Source: Hymenopus coronatus (Eukaryota; Arthropoda; Insecta; Mantodea; Hymenopodidae). Taken from it: a DNA stretch of 64,000 nt. Below, one piece after another: positions 47,652 to 59,936 of the stretch (positions are counted from its first letter, which is position 1; each line of letters begins with the position of its first letter). Under the pieces are notes generated by a model. The model was not told where the DNA came from, ran no database searches, and was given only the letters and a program-made list of their open reading frames with translations. A program made the position numbers and the translations under genes. The stretch covers positions 109,644,620-109,708,619 of the forward strand of contig CM060900.1 of assembly GCA_030762935.1 (NCBI GenBank), written 5' to 3'.

Positions 47652-47920
47652 TATGAGGCATGTCCAGAAATTAAGTACCGGCTTGGAAAGAAATAAAAGA
47701 ACATTTTGTTTTCATAACAGCAATTATTTATACATGAAAGAGCATTCCTTGGCCTATTTTTCAACATTGTTCAGGCATTTGTCGTAGCAGGGAATCAAAT
47801 TTTGTATACCCTCTTCAAAGAAAGTTGCTGAACACTGTATTTTTAGGAAGCACGTCCCAAAGCACTTTTGCTTCATTCACATTTTCAACCAAACCATCAG
47901 TGACAACAGATAACTGTCGA
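47652..47920 (-). mobile_element. Mariner relic, C-terminal end only
   Basis: On the minus strand, ATFFEEGIQNLIPCYDKCLN then NVEK and a stop (about 47757-47830) is the usual C-terminus of mariner transposases. The sequence outside it, ending GAGGCATGTCCAGAAATTAA on the plus strand, may be the terminal repeat. It is a different mariner lineage from the copies at 19.8 and 57 kb. Upstream coding has decayed and a SINE C fragment follows. Confidence 0.75.
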
Positions 47921-47921
47921 G

Positions 47922-48016
47922 CTCTATGGACCCCGAGAACATTTAAGCATCATTCCACCAATTTCATTCATCATCCGATATGATCAACTTGTTAAAGAAG
48001 GTTAAGCTACAGAAAA
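47922..48016 (+). mobile_element. SINE C, 3' fragment
   Basis: CTCTATGGACCCCGAGAACA, TTCATCATCCGATATGATCA and GGTTAAGCTACAGAAAAG match the 3' two-fifths of SINE C at 37.8 kb. The tRNA head is missing (5'-truncated). Confidence 0.8.
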
Positions 48017-48554
48017 GAAATAATAATTTTAGTATGCATTCCATTGAGAATTTTGATCATCATGACTATTGGATCATCCTTTATTGAATTACCTAACCTA
48101 CTTTCTCAACCATCTCATCTGTCATTACATTTTCTCTGTAAATCTCTAAAAGTTGATGAATTTCAGCTTACTTAACATTCCTTGCATTCAAAAACTGTAT
48201 TATGGAATGTACTTCACAGTTAACGGGATCAGAAATTGTCTTAAATGTTTTGAACCATCAAAATCAACTGTAAACACATGATCAGGCTTTAATGGCATTT
48301 GTGGACAGACAATGAACCAGAGAAAGCACCTTCTCTACTACCTCATGAAATACAGTTTTAGGGCATAAAACGTAAAAGTGGATTTTTTTAAGAATCTCTA
48401 ATAAGGTTGACAGATTGGCCTGAATAGAAATCTGGAGATTTTCAAGGCTCACCCAGACTATGTTGATCAATATTATTATTATTAATTTATGTACTTCACA
48501 AAACAGCAATTATTTAACTCTTTACTGTATTATTAAGAATTGATGTAAGCCTAC
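48017..48554. other. Spacer without recognised gene
   Basis: AT-rich. The 75-codon frame at 48282-48509 (minus) has no clear motif; it could be decayed hAT sequence, given the hAT relic next to it. Confidence 0.35.
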
Positions 48555-48775
48555 CTTAAAATATGTATTTCTTGCAGCTCCTTGCAGATTCCAAAACTCT
48601 CTGGTTTTTGAGGGCTATGTTGTAGAATTTGTGACAGCTTATGTTCAACATCATTTTAACACAATTTTCTGCTTTCATTAGTGCTGTTGACATTCTGTTC
48701 CTCTTATCCCTCTACAAACCATTCAAGACATTAAACACCCTTTCCACATGTATGTTGCTTACTGGAATTGCTAAA
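48555..48775 (-). pseudogene. hAT-type transposase relic, C-terminal dimerisation region
   Basis: The minus strand reads AIPVSNIHVERVFNVLNGL, a stop where Trp is expected, then RDKRNRMSTALMKAENCVK, MMLNISCHKFYNI and SARSCKKYIF with a stop. The pattern P-SN--VERVFS, RNR and the K-E--VK segment is the hAT C-terminal dimerisation region, with loss of the Trp codon. The rest of the transposase is not recognisable to the right, although 48.8-51.3 kb could hold decayed parts. Confidence 0.6.
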
Positions 48776-51700
48776 ACATTTTGATTATTGATATATTAGA
48801 GGTAATAACCTTTTTTGAAAAAAAAAAAAAAGAAGAAAAAAAAAAAAAAAAAAAGAAACCCTGAATATTATGTTTGTCTTTTATCAGTGTTCTTTTCATT
48901 TCCTTGAACATTTATATTCATTGTAAAATTTATTTCTATCAAATAGTAATTTGCAATGTCTTTGCTACATACACTATGTCATTAAATAAGAACAGCAATA
49001 GGCTTGATGGACCAAGAATGGATAGAAACTGTTATTGTCACTAAAATCATACTACTTGGCTAGATATTGCAATAATCTGTCACACACAGTGTTGTGGAGG
49101 ATTTTCAAGTGGAAAAATTATTTTAAATCCAAAAATTGAATTGTTTTTATAACTTTAATTACCTTTTCAAAATTGGAAGAGTACAATGAACAAAACACAC
49201 AAAACATACTGCTACTAACAATGAATCTTCATTTACTTCAGCTTCTTGGGAACACACAAATTTTGGAATTAAAGGATGCACTTCTACTGCACCTTTTATC
49301 AAGTAGTACACTTTCAAAGCATGGCACATTTTAACACATAGTACAATGGCTAATTGAAGGGACAATTATCAAAATGGAATGTGATACAAAATCTGAAGCT
49401 ATTCCTGTTTAGTAAATACACATAACAACACAAGTTTCTCAATATTCTTAAATGACAACAAGAAGTGAAATATATTTTCAAGACTGTCTCAAAATCTTGC
49501 TTAAGAAATTTAAAATCAATTTGGCACAATTATGCAGTAAGTGGCATTAACAAATTAACCTTTACTAATATCAGGATTTTTGTCTTCTATTGATCTGAAT
49601 ACTGTATTGTATTTTCCAAGTTAACAGATGCTTTGTTACATTAATAAGTTCTACAATTTGCATACAATCAATCTGAAATTTTTACTACACAACAGGAATG
49701 TTATTCTGAAGCTAGGTACCAATACTTGTTGAAGAGTTAGTGTTTAAATATTCTATTTTTTAAATATTTTTATACATGTAAAAATATCTCATATGATGAA
49801 CTTATTTAAACTCAATTTTGATACTTAGCCAATATCAGTGTTTAGAGTAAATGTACAGTTTTTGCTTTTGCCATGTTGTTAGTAGTTTCTTAGTATAATT
49901 TTTTTTTTTCTAATTCCACAATAGTTTTCTCATCTTTTTTAAGATATTACTTAAGTTTTGGGTACTTTTGCAACAAACTAAGAATGGCACATAAAAAAGA
50001 GAACTATCTCTCTTCTGTTTGTCTTTCCTGGGTAGCACACTGACGATATGTATTAAATTAGATTAAAATTGCATCGTGTGCAATATTTTACATGTAAAAT
50101 GCAGCAAAAAATGTACTGAGAAAATCACTTTTGAATATTCACTAGTAAACTTTCACCCATATTTACTATTGCTGACCTCAATAATCCCCTGTGGCATACA
50201 TGAGACCCTCTATTTTCTTCTTTCTTTTGCATGTTTGGCCATGCAAAGTTTCATACGACAGGTTTTCATATGTTTCTGTCCAATGAGTTCACTTTGACAA
50301 TAGACTCTTGTCCCTTGTTGCATTAATTTTTTTCCTGACTCTCTCTAATAAAAATCAGCTACACTGTCCTTGAGCTCTATTGTTTTTTTGGCATCCCATG
50401 TTGAATTTTGTAACTGCTTATGTCACTGCCATAAAAATGTTTTTTTTGGAGGCAATATCTGTCATTAGGGCACATTTTCTGATTTGCCTGATTTACACAT
50501 TTTCAATAGCTTATTAGACACTGATAAAAAGTGTATTTTACTTATCTCTTGCTCTGTTTGTTTTCATTGTTGTATTGCCATGTTATGGAGTTTCTTCATG
50601 TTTAGCAAAAGCACAGTTATAAAACCAGAAAGTATATGTACAATGGTAAAGGGAGGCTTATTATTTCTGATTTCATATGCTCAATGTTAAAGATATTGAT
50701 TTTAATTGCACTGAATAGTGGTTGGCTAACTTTACCACTATCTCCTCTTTTAGATTGCCTGTTTTTTTTTTAACCCTCTAATAACATTTTTTAGTAAGCC
50801 ATTTTGCTGCTTTATATTTCAGACCTCTTCACAATCTTTCTTCTAAGAGATTAACGAATTATTCTACTTTAGTTTTTGCCACAATTGTTCCATATACTGC
50901 CAACTGTAGAAGATATTTCAAATGCTTTTCATCCACATCTGATAAATGGCAACTCACTGTATTTTGCAGAGTGCTTCCACAATATCTCTGCGGCATAAGA
51001 ACAGTAAAACTGCAGTAACATTTCTTATCCTCTGAATGCTTCTTACACATTCTCTCTGTGCATCATCTATTTCTTTGTGTGTACTTACCACTGTCCTCAT
51101 AATCTATGGCAATACCGGTCATAAAATCAATGGCAATCAGGAAACCATAGTGTGATGTAAGTCTAAGCTTGTTTCGTTTAAGAATTTGTATCAACACAAT
51201 ATCTGTATGATTTTCCAGAGCCAATATATGTACCACACTCTGCCACATTTTTGGTGCAAAATTTAAATGTAAAATAGTGTAAAATTGATAACGTTTGGAA
51301 ACTTTCATAACAGAGCCACACATATGTTGCTATGATCCACACAAACATTTAAATTGCCACCTGGGAACCCTTCATAAGATGTTCTAACCAAAAATTCTAT
51401 TCACATATGAAAGTTCAATATGATACTGCAGTTATATGCAAAACACCCAAAAAATTTAGATTTTATGCCAAAATGTCACTGATGGATTGCCTTTAAACCT
51501 TTATTATATTAGGATTTTAGCATTTTATTTTTTGAATACTGAATTGTATTTAAAAGGGTTAACAGATGCATTGTTAGCTGAATAAACTACACTGTTACTT
51601 AAACTGAGTCCATTTTCTGCAACAATTTAGTTTAATTTTATTTAATAGTACTCTAATAACTCTTCATGGAAATTTAGAATGTTGCCATGTCTTCCTGTTT

Positions 51701-52459
51701 TATGAAAAAATTGTAACTACTAATAGGGTGGCTAAGGATTTCTTCCCCTGATCCCTAGACAAAAAGAAATGCATTTTAAATGCCAGTCAAGCTTATTGTA
51801 AACATTATAGGAGTTATGGAACTATTTATCAAAGAGGAAACAGTGAGATGAATTAAAGAAGGAACACACTATTTTCCAGAATTTGTAAAATTGAATTTCT
51901 TTCAGGCAGTAAAATTATTGGCTAGGGTAATCACTTCTTAGAAATTGGAACGGTTTTGATTCAAAGTGATGGTTGCAGCCATTTTAACTGGGATGGCTCC
52001 TGGGGTAGTGCTGTTGTGCCATGGTGCCACTATTAAATAAAAAAAGAAATGCCTACATATTGTGATTATTGATTAAAAATTGTTCCTTCACTCATATTCT
52101 AGTTGTCTCATTTGAACAGCACATAAATCGCAGCAGTAGGCAGTACTTTTCTGTAGCTTGTGCCAGTTCCAGCTGGGCACTGTTTGGGCTCATAAGCCAC
52201 TGTGTATAAGGCTAGAGTGTTCATTTACAGAAGCTGCTTATGGGTGGAAGTGGTGCCAAGGTTGATCTGGCACACAATCTCTGTTCTACCCTCTAGAGCG
52301 CAGTAAAGCATAGTACCTTGTTAATGCAGTGTTATCATCTTTCTGCAAGTTAATGCCAATGCATTTTGAAGTTTAGTTAAATCCAGTGCAGAAATAGACA
52401 CCAAAATATCCTTATAAACAAATATACATGTTTTGAATATAATAATGCCATTAGGTTTT
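48776..52459. other. Long stretch without recognised gene
   Basis: About 3.7 kb of AT-rich DNA with an A tract at 48820-48854. Many short open frames on both strands (for example minus 50859-51050 and 51063-51323) have no motif I can name. A patch at 51,995-52,045 (GTAGTGCTGTTGTGCCATGG then an A-rich end) resembles the patch at 27.87 kb and may be a SINE tail. Confidence 0.35.
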
Positions 52460-52470
52460 AAAGCTATGCA

Positions 52471-52716
52471 AGGGCCGCGCCGTGGCCGAGTGGTTAGACC
52501 ACTAACCTCTCACCTAGACGGCCGGGGTTCGATCCCAAGGGACCACATGCGAGATTTGTGGTGGACAAAGCGGTGCTGGGGCAGGTTTTCTCCGGGTACT
52601 CCGGTTTTCCCAGCCATCGCATTCCACCGGTGCTCCATCATTCATGTATCATCAGTGTCACCGCCTGCAGTGCCATTAGTAGTTAAAGCGGGTGTTAAAC
52701 ACTACCAAAAAAAAAA
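52471..52716 (+). mobile_element. tRNA-derived SINE B, full-length with perfect target duplication
   Basis: The head GGGCCGCGCCGTGGCCGAGT with A box TGGCCGAGTGG is followed by B box GGGGTTCGATCCC, body GTTTTCTCCGGGTACTCCGG, 3' part AGTTAAAGCGGGTGTTAAAC and an A tail of about 11. AAAGCTATGCA occurs on both sides (52460-52470 and 52715-52725), an exact 11-bp target-site duplication. It is the best-preserved copy and so probably the youngest; the Ser/Leu-like A-box region suggests its tRNA source. Confidence 0.95.
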
Positions 52717-52725
52717 AGCTATGCA

Positions 52726-53640
52726 GCATTATTTCCATATTTGTTTTTAATTTTAAATATTAATGATTTTTAAAAACACAAGCGTGAGTGCAAGCATGTG
52801 CATGTGTATAGTGTGATTTTCTGAGTTGTTCCTTTTAATTTTTAATGTGCATCTAGGAATTGTTGGCAGTAGATCGCTGAATTGCTAGTATTAGTCTTTC
52901 CATTTTTCTTTCTGTTTCATGGAATTGTACACAAGCACCTATTATAATGTTCTCCAGGAATTATTAGGTATAGGCTTGCTTTGATCTTTGTCTATAACTT
53001 GAATGCAAAAGCATTGTTGCATTTTCTGTTTTCTACTCTTTAATTTTATTAATCACATTATGAAATATATTGGTTATTCACAAAATTACACAGCAGATCG
53101 ATGATACTGAAATAATAAACAGGTATTTGAAGACTTTTATTATAACAATATTTTCTTAGCACCACCAGTAAGTAGCATGCCTCAGTGGCTGCCACTGCAT
53201 TTTAAAAAGAAAGTTTTGAATGATTGGCCTTGTATAGAAACATGGAAAGAACATAAATATAGGTGAAGCTAGCAATAAGAGATTGCAAGACAATTGATTT
53301 GAGGAGTGGGCTCAATGCCCTGAACACAAAGCCAGCCACTCAAAGCTTCAATGTTTGAAAGCAGCCCTAAGTATTATTTTGAGTCAAAACCATTTCTATT
53401 TCTGGGAAGCATGCTATCTCAGTCAACCTTGCATCATAAATGAAATCCCAGTTCTGAACAAGTAGGGACTTGTAACTTTTTAGCTCAGAAACAACCGTTG
53501 ATATAGATAACTGAAGCAGTTGTTTAGATTTCTTCCCAAAATCTATTTTATTGTACAGAATGACACGTAGGAACTGGATACTGTTGAAATGAACAGTACT
53601 CAGGTGATTTTCAAGGAAAACTGATTTTATTTTTACCACG
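52726..53640. other. Spacer without recognised gene
   Basis: About 0.9 kb with nothing I recognise. A 94-codon frame at 53367-53651 (minus) has no known motif. Confidence 0.35.
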
Positions 53641-54706
53641 TTAAAGAACAATTTCTACCATTTCATTTACCATGGGTGGAAAAAATTATATCACTCAGGT
53701 GGTAACTATCCATTGAATACAGGTTTCAAGTCATTCATAACTCTGCCTAATACTGCTTGGTCAATTGCATGCACCTCTTCTGTAATAGCATCTTTCCATG
53801 TAATTATTGTATGGGGTTTGTGCACATAAACACATTCCTTTAAGTACCTCCAGAGGAAAAAATCACAGCAGGATAAGTAAAGGGATTTTGGTGGCGATGG
53901 GACGTCACCAAAATACTAAATGAACTGACCAGGGAACATTGATTTTTACAACTTCCACTGATGCTTTGGCAGTATGCTCTGTAACACCATCCTGTTGGTA
54001 CCAAAAATTGCTAATGTCTATTCATCGTCTCTGCAGTTCCAATCAAGAAATGTTTCCAGCATGTGGGCGTATCATCCTGAGTTCACTGTGACTGTTTTGC
54101 CATTCTCTTAAAAAAAATACAGCCCAATTAGTCCAAAAGGGGCAACAGCACATCAAACTGTGACATTCTTAGAGTGGAGAGGTATTTCATGGATATTCTG
54201 AGGTTGATGGGGGCCCAGTAATAGAAGTTTTGTTTGTTTACTGCACAATTCAAGTGAAAATGAGCTTCATTACTCATCATTTTCCATAATCACTTGCATA
54301 CACACAATGAAGTCTTCTCAAACTGCAAATTCCATATAAATGCTAAATGACCAACATTTTTTATGGATGGAAGCATAAAAATCTGCTCACACTTTCACTG
54401 CTCAGCTGTAATTCACATGCATGTTGATGTGCAGATCAAGTGGGGCTCTGAATGAGTGCCCCTCTAGCTCCGCCATGTTTTCAGGCATCCTCGCAGCTCA
54501 TGCATGGCTGTGAGCTTCTTCCTCATGATGTTTCCTGTTGCTCTGTAGGACTTAACCCATCTCAGGATTATATCATGGCTTGGAACTGTGCCATTCCGAC
54601 CGATATTGAAATGGCCACAAAAGATCTGCTGTGTTGTGAAACACTCACCATTTAGCATACAGGTTTCATGCACGAACATGCACTGTTGTACAGTCCACTG
54701 GTCCAA
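53641..54706 (-). pseudogene. Mariner/Tc1-like transposase relic (DUF4817 type)
   Basis: On the minus strand the first 80 codons (54464-54706) read MDQWTVQQCMFVHETCMLNG, then a segment with FNIGRN, then SHDIILRWVKSYRATGNIM. This is the DUF4817-type N-terminal DNA-binding domain of a mariner/Tc1-like transposase common in arthropods. Decayed downstream pieces in shifting frames include CDFFLWRYLKECVYVHKP (the DFFLWG-LK motif after the last catalytic residue) and YNFFHPW near the end. The length from start to end, about 1.07 kb, fits a whole gene of about 350 residues. It is riddled with stops. I could not find its terminal repeats. Confidence 0.7.
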
Positions 54707-56977
54707 AACTATTGAAATGGTATGCTATGCCGAGGAGAATAACTATTCTCTCCTCCCTCTACCACTTCTACTGGCCGAGAACAGCCCATTTAAAATTTTC
54801 CCGGTTCCTGTATGTCACCGGTATAAATGTATTATTTGAATATAATTGGTCATTTGCTCTGAGAGACATTTCTCTAGGCTTTCTGTATATGTCAGACAGC
54901 ATAGATGAACTTCTAAGGATTAGTTTTCAGGGAGGCCTCTCCTTATGTAGTAAACTGCTGTCAGGTACACTGCATAGTATAAAAATGTACTTTCCTTAAA
55001 TGGATGATACAATAAATCAGCTACAAATATATGCCTCCAGAAAAAATGAGCTATGTCCAGTGGGCCATTCATTTTTGTCCTAGTTGTTGTCTGCAGAGTA
55101 AGTTTCTGAAGAGATTGTCACATGACTTTTTAGGTGCAATGCAACAAAAACATATTTTGCAGTGTCTCACTTTTCATTTATTCATACACTATTATGTGGA
55201 GTCCATTTTATCTAAATGAAAAATTCCTAAATGTTTTAATTTAATGTAGAGTTCACGCAGAGCATAAAAACTGAAATAATCAGGACCAATAATTGGTCAA
55301 AAATGGCTGTTGATAGATACATAGTCCAAAATTGAAGATGGGTTTCAGATTCCTTTCCTATAATCTGTCTCACACAAGAATATTCCTGATGTCAATATAT
55401 GGGAGGGAAGAAAGAGAGGGAGAGAGATAGTGATACAGAAGATTCTTAGGAGCTGACTGGTGGAGCAAAATTCATGGTCTTTTATCTGCTAGTGTACAAT
55501 AACTGCCTCTAAGAAGTACAACACTGTTTTCTAAACTTGCTCAGCATGAACTGGTATCAGGGAAAGAAATGTACACAAAAGTTTGCATTCATTCCTCTTC
55601 ATCCTGCACATACACCACAGATGTGTCCTACACTCATGAGTGCTGAAAGGGATGTTTATGAGCATTAAACAGAAGACAGCACACTTATAGAGAACAGCCA
55701 GAACCCCTGCAAACAATTTAATAGCAATCTGCATATCATTATACAGCAGTTTTGTCAATCTATTGAAGTTAAACATGACTGATGCAAATTTTGCAAAATG
55801 GTGAGAGGCAAATTAACACACATTGTTTCACAATACTTAAGAAGGAAATCCCATAACCATTGATTGCACAATAATATTAATTATGTAAGATTTGATAAGT
55901 TACTGGCAATGGTTTACTTGATTTGTAAAGAAGTTAGCACTGCTAAAATTAGTGCTGCAAAACTTATATGCTCATTATTGTCAAACACATGGTGAGCTGA
56001 GTTCATTCCTCATTGTTGTTTACGTCAAGATCATTCTAGTGTGAGACAAAGTATAGAACATTAATTTCATCAAATTATAAATAAAGGTAAATTATATTTT
56101 GACATTAGCATACTAACACTAATAATATGGAACTATGCACTCTGCCAGAGGAGGACTGTAATGACTCTCGATTTTTGTCAGCTGAAGAATGTGGATTTTT
56201 TTTTTTTGGGGGGGGTAATGTATGATGTTATTCATTAATGTTTGATGACAAGTTAAACATGCATAAACACAATGATTAACATTGAGAAACTTATCATTAA
56301 GGGTTTTCAGAAAAGGTTTGTAATGCATAGGATTATGTAAATCTGATTTAATTAATAATTTGCTAAAGGTCTATGCTATTCAGTAATTTACCTTTTCCTT
56401 TAAAATATGAAAATAAGCCTTTTTCCCAATAACTATGTACTTAAAATATTCTTTCCACCACTGAATAGTTTCTTTGTAATCCAAGATTCAGGCTACATGA
56501 TATTTCCAATGTGGGGAATACAAACCTAGAAACTGTCACACTTACATTTTCCTAGCTTACTCATTTCATTGAATGCAATTATAACCTTTTTCTTTTCTTT
56601 CTATTCTATTTATTATGAACATGACCAAGGTTCTATAACATTGCAACACAAATCAGAAAATATGATTTTCAACTGAGATTTGGGCTAATAAGACTAATAT
56701 TAAATAATCAGGAATAATAGAAGTCTTTAGTTTACATAAAAAGCTTGTCAAAAGAAAACATGGATAACTGTCATACATTTTGAAGATTTCAAAATACATG
56801 TTCCAACTTTCATATCTCTCAGATGAGAATTAGAGATACTCATTTGTATTTCTTTTTCTTATTAATGTTAACATGCACCAAAGCACAAGCACATCCACAA
56901 TAGTACTTTTTCAGTTATCCCAATCCTCTCTAAATCTAATTGAAAATGTTAAAATTTTATTTTCTGCATTAGCAGTA
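54707..56977. other. Long stretch without recognised gene
   Basis: About 2.3 kb. Minus 55531-55776 (81 codons) and plus 54712-54999 are the longest frames, with no known motif. Poly-T and poly-G runs lie at 56196-56215. Confidence 0.35.
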
Positions 56978-58217
56978 CTGGGGTCGACTGATAAGTTCCT
57001 GGGCCTCTCATTGAAACAGCATTTAATTTTTTTTATCTATTTATCAACATAATCTCCAAAAAGGCTAATACATTTGTCACATCAGTGTCCTAATTTAATT
57101 AAACCATCTCTGTAGTGCGATTTATCAAGGTCCTCAAAATAGCTGTTTATCACATCAATGACCTCCTCGTTACTGCTATATCTTCTTCCTACAAGACATT
57201 TTTTGAAGTTTGGGAACAGGTGGTAGTTATTGGGTGCTAGATCTGGCTAGGGTGGATGTTCAAGCAATTCAACTTCAATTCGCACATTTTTCCCATTGCA
57301 ATGACTGAACGATGGGCCTGAGCATTGTCGTGATGAAACAAAATTTTTCAAGAGGTCTTTTTCTTTTCACCTCAGCACTCAAACGTTGCAGTAAGCTTGC
57401 ATAGTAGTCACCAGTGATCTTTTACCCTCTTCCAAGTAATCAATAAAAATAATTCCCTGTGCATCCCAGAAAACACTCGCCATAATCTTGTTAGCCGACA
57501 AAATCAACTCTGCGTTTTTTTGGAGTTGGTTCACCTGGTGCAATCCACTGTTTTGACTGTGATAAACTTTCTGGAGTGTAGTGATGTGTCCAAGTTTCAT
57601 CCATGGTAATAAGCCGTCTCAAAAATTCACTGGTATTTTTACAGTACAGCTCTACATTCTTAACATTGCAACTTTTGATCAGGTGTCAACAAACATAACA
57701 CTCACCTTGCATAGACCTTGTGAAAGCCCAAAACATTAAAAATACTACCTGCACATTCTTTTGATATGTTCACAGCCTCTGCTATCTCAAACAACTTTAA
57801 TCTGCGGTCTTCCAGTAGTAAACAATGAATTTTTTCAATGATTTCCAGAGTTGTCACTTCTACACAGGACGTCAGAGCGAGGCTCATCACTAGTGCTCAT
57901 ACGTCCCATTTTAAACTCTGCAACCCACCTTTTAATCATTGAATATAAAGAGTCTTTCAATGTACTGTCCATTTCCTCCTTGATTTCTTTAGGCATTAAG
58001 CTTTTCAAATGGAAGTATTTATCATTGCTTGTTTTTCCAAATCCTCCATTTTCATGAAAACTCTAAAGTTGTCTTGTTTAAAATGCTGTCCTTTGAAAAC
58101 TAAACAAGATATTGACCTTAATTATGGATACAAGCTAGTCTAGAGTTAAACTATTCAATGCTACCACCTAGTGGCACCATATCTGCATGAGGCCTGGGAC
58201 TTATCAGTCGACCCTCG
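56978..58217 (-). mobile_element. Mariner element, near full length (copy M3)
   Basis: The ends are CTGGGGTCGACTGATAAGTT and, reversed, CGAGGGTCGACTGATAAGTC. TA flanks both sides (56976-56977 and 58218-58219). The length is 1240 bp. Same family as the 19.8-kb copy, in the same orientation; the many C-to-T and G-to-A type differences suggest it is older. Confidence 0.95.
57037..58049 (-). pseudogene. Mariner transposase, inactivated (M3)
   Basis: It starts at ATG 58049 and ends CDKCISLFGDYVDK with a stop at 57037-57039. It keeps RWVAEFKMGRMSTSDEPRS, lost in M2, and the catalytic MDETW (Asp present). It has several frameshifts (for example near 57690 and 57500) and internal stops. Between them, the two copies show which parts of the family each has lost. 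Neither can be active. Confidence 0.9.
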
Positions 58218-58219
58218 TA

Positions 58220-58701
58220 TTAGTATCCTTATGAGTTTAAATTCCCATAATTAATTAGATCTTTATAATATTCAATTACTTGAAGTAGATAATCAAATAA
58301 CTTTACCAGTAAAAGTACTAATATGAACTCTAATAATATCAGACAATATAATTCATTCATGAACAATTCCAAGTATTGGGGTAAAACCTGATGCTGATGC
58401 TCTCTCTATTTTATTTTTTTTAATAATTTACCTATATTGACAATGAACATACTGTTAATACTACAAAAAGAAATGCAAACTCCATCTCTGATTTTGCACT
58501 AAAAATCCTATATTAATATACCTACTCTCAATCCTGAAATTTCCAGATTTTAGGCTCTCCTCGAGTTCTACATTAAATTACAGCTTTTAAAAGGATTGGA
58601 CATTTTCTATTTAGATAAAATGCACTTCACAAACTACTTGATGAATGAATTAAAACTGAGACACAGAGCAAATTAAGTTTTTGGCTAACAAGCCATGTAA
58701 C
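58220..58701. other. Spacer without recognised feature
   Basis: AT-rich; nothing recognised. Confidence 0.35.
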
Positions 58702-58811
58702 AATCCTTTCAGAAGTTTTAAAATTTAAAATTTTCGGGCTATTTTGCCGTGGTCTGTAGGTTAAAATATGTTTACTTAAAATATTTCTACCTAACGTTTC
58801 GTCCCTGTCTG

Positions 58812-59661
58812 AACAGCCAACACGCAAACATTCAATTTACAAAAGAATTAGAGTCCGACGGTCAAATTGCTTTTCTTGATGTATTGATAACTAGGAAAAA
58901 ACGACGGAAGATTTACGTGTGCAGTGTACAGAAAGCCAACCCATACTGACCGATATCTTAGTAAGCAATCCAACCATCATCCCAAACAGAAAAGAAGCGC
59001 CATCAAAACACTAGTGGAACGAGCTAAAGGAATCTGTGACACGGAACATTTACCACAAGAATTAAAATATTTACAAAAGACGCTAATGTATAATGGGTAC
59101 ACTAAAAAGGATATCGATCGAGCAATACGTCCCAGAAAGAACAATACTAGACCTAGGGAGGAATCGACATATAAAAATAAAGTATTCTTGCCATATATAA
59201 AAAACATAACTGATCGTATCGGCAAGATTTTAGAAAAACGACACGTGAAACCCATATACATGCCGACAACTAAAATAAAACAGTTCCTCAAATCAGCTAA
59301 AGACCGACTCGATCCACTTTGTAAATCTGGTGTTTACAAAATCCCATGCTCATGTGGCCAAGTTTACATCGGCACTACAAAACGTAGCATCGATACACGC
59401 ATCACAGAACATAAAAGAAACTGCCGCCTCGGACAAACAGAAAAATCAGCCGTGGCACATGTTTTATCTTTGGATGACCACCGTATGCAATATGATAAAG
59501 TAGAGGTTATAGCTACGACTAAAAATTATTACCCCCGTTTATACAGAGAGGCCATTGAGATTTATAAAAACACAAACAACTTTAACAAAGACGAAGGTCT
59601 TAAATTAAACTCCACCTGGTTCCCTATACTTTCCCAACTCCGTAACCTCCAGGCTAAATAA
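58812..59661 (+). pseudogene. Penelope-like reverse transcriptase end plus GIY-YIG endonuclease
   Basis: The first frame gives HANIQFTKELESDGQIAFLD then VLITR (end of the reverse transcriptase). A one-base shift near 58924 leads into VYRKPTHTDRYLSKQSNHHP, the family's signature, then a Lys/Arg-rich linker. The GIY-YIG domain starts about 136 codons into the second frame: GVYKIPCSCGQVYIGTTKRS, with IDTRITEHKRNC (conserved Arg, His) and REAIEIYK (catalytic Glu). The frame ends at 59661. All visible endonuclease residues are intact; only the frameshift and the missing front of the reverse transcriptase disable it. Confidence 0.9.
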
Positions 59662-59708
59662 ACACAACTAGAACCCGTCCACTTGACCCCGCCCACCTGT
59701 GTCCGAGT

Positions 59709-59717
59709 ATATATACT
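59709..59717 (+). promoter_or_regulatory. TATA-like motif in the Penelope terminal region
   Basis: TATATATAC lies about 60 bp upstream of the hammerhead-like motif, followed by TATAAACCGC. It may be the element's own promoter; this is a motif match only. Confidence 0.3.
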
Positions 59718-59770
59718 GGCTATAAACCGCACTGTTGTTATTCTTTTCGGTTAGCGACGTGAGCACATTT

Positions 59771-59811
59771 CCTCTGAAGATGTCCCTCACAGACAGGGAC
59801 GAAACGTTAGG
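59771..59811 (+). ncRNA. Hammerhead-ribozyme-like motif in the Penelope terminal repeat
   Basis: CCT, CTGAAGA, T, then GTCCCT, loop CACAGAC, AGGGAC, GAAAC, GTT, AGG. The conserved CUGANGA and GAAA boxes surround a 6-bp stem II, and CCU pairs with AGG as stem I. Stem III is reduced to almost nothing and the site base is U (GUU) instead of the preferred C, so activity is uncertain. The left inverted repeat lacks the CTGAAGA half. Confidence 0.6.
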
Positions 59812-59936
59812 TAGAAATATTTTAAGTAAACATATTTTAACCTAAAGACCACGGCAAAATAGCCCGAAAATTTTAAATTTTAAAACTATGGACACCGGCC
59901 GTGAAAGCTTACGCATATATTTAATCCTTTCAGAAG

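Larger units (their letters stand above)
58716..59922 (+). mobile_element. Penelope-like retroelement, short copy with target duplication
   Basis: AATCCTTTCAGAAG occurs at 58702-58715 and 59923-59936, a 14-bp target-site duplication that defines the element. A 97-bp repeat lies at both ends in inverted orientation (58715-58811 and 59790-59886) with about one mismatch. The right repeat is followed by 36 bp more before the duplication. Between them are the last part of the reverse transcriptase and a GIY-YIG endonuclease. Inverted terminal repeats and hammerhead motifs are known features of Penelope-like elements. The copy is 5'-truncated in its coding part. Confidence 0.9.
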
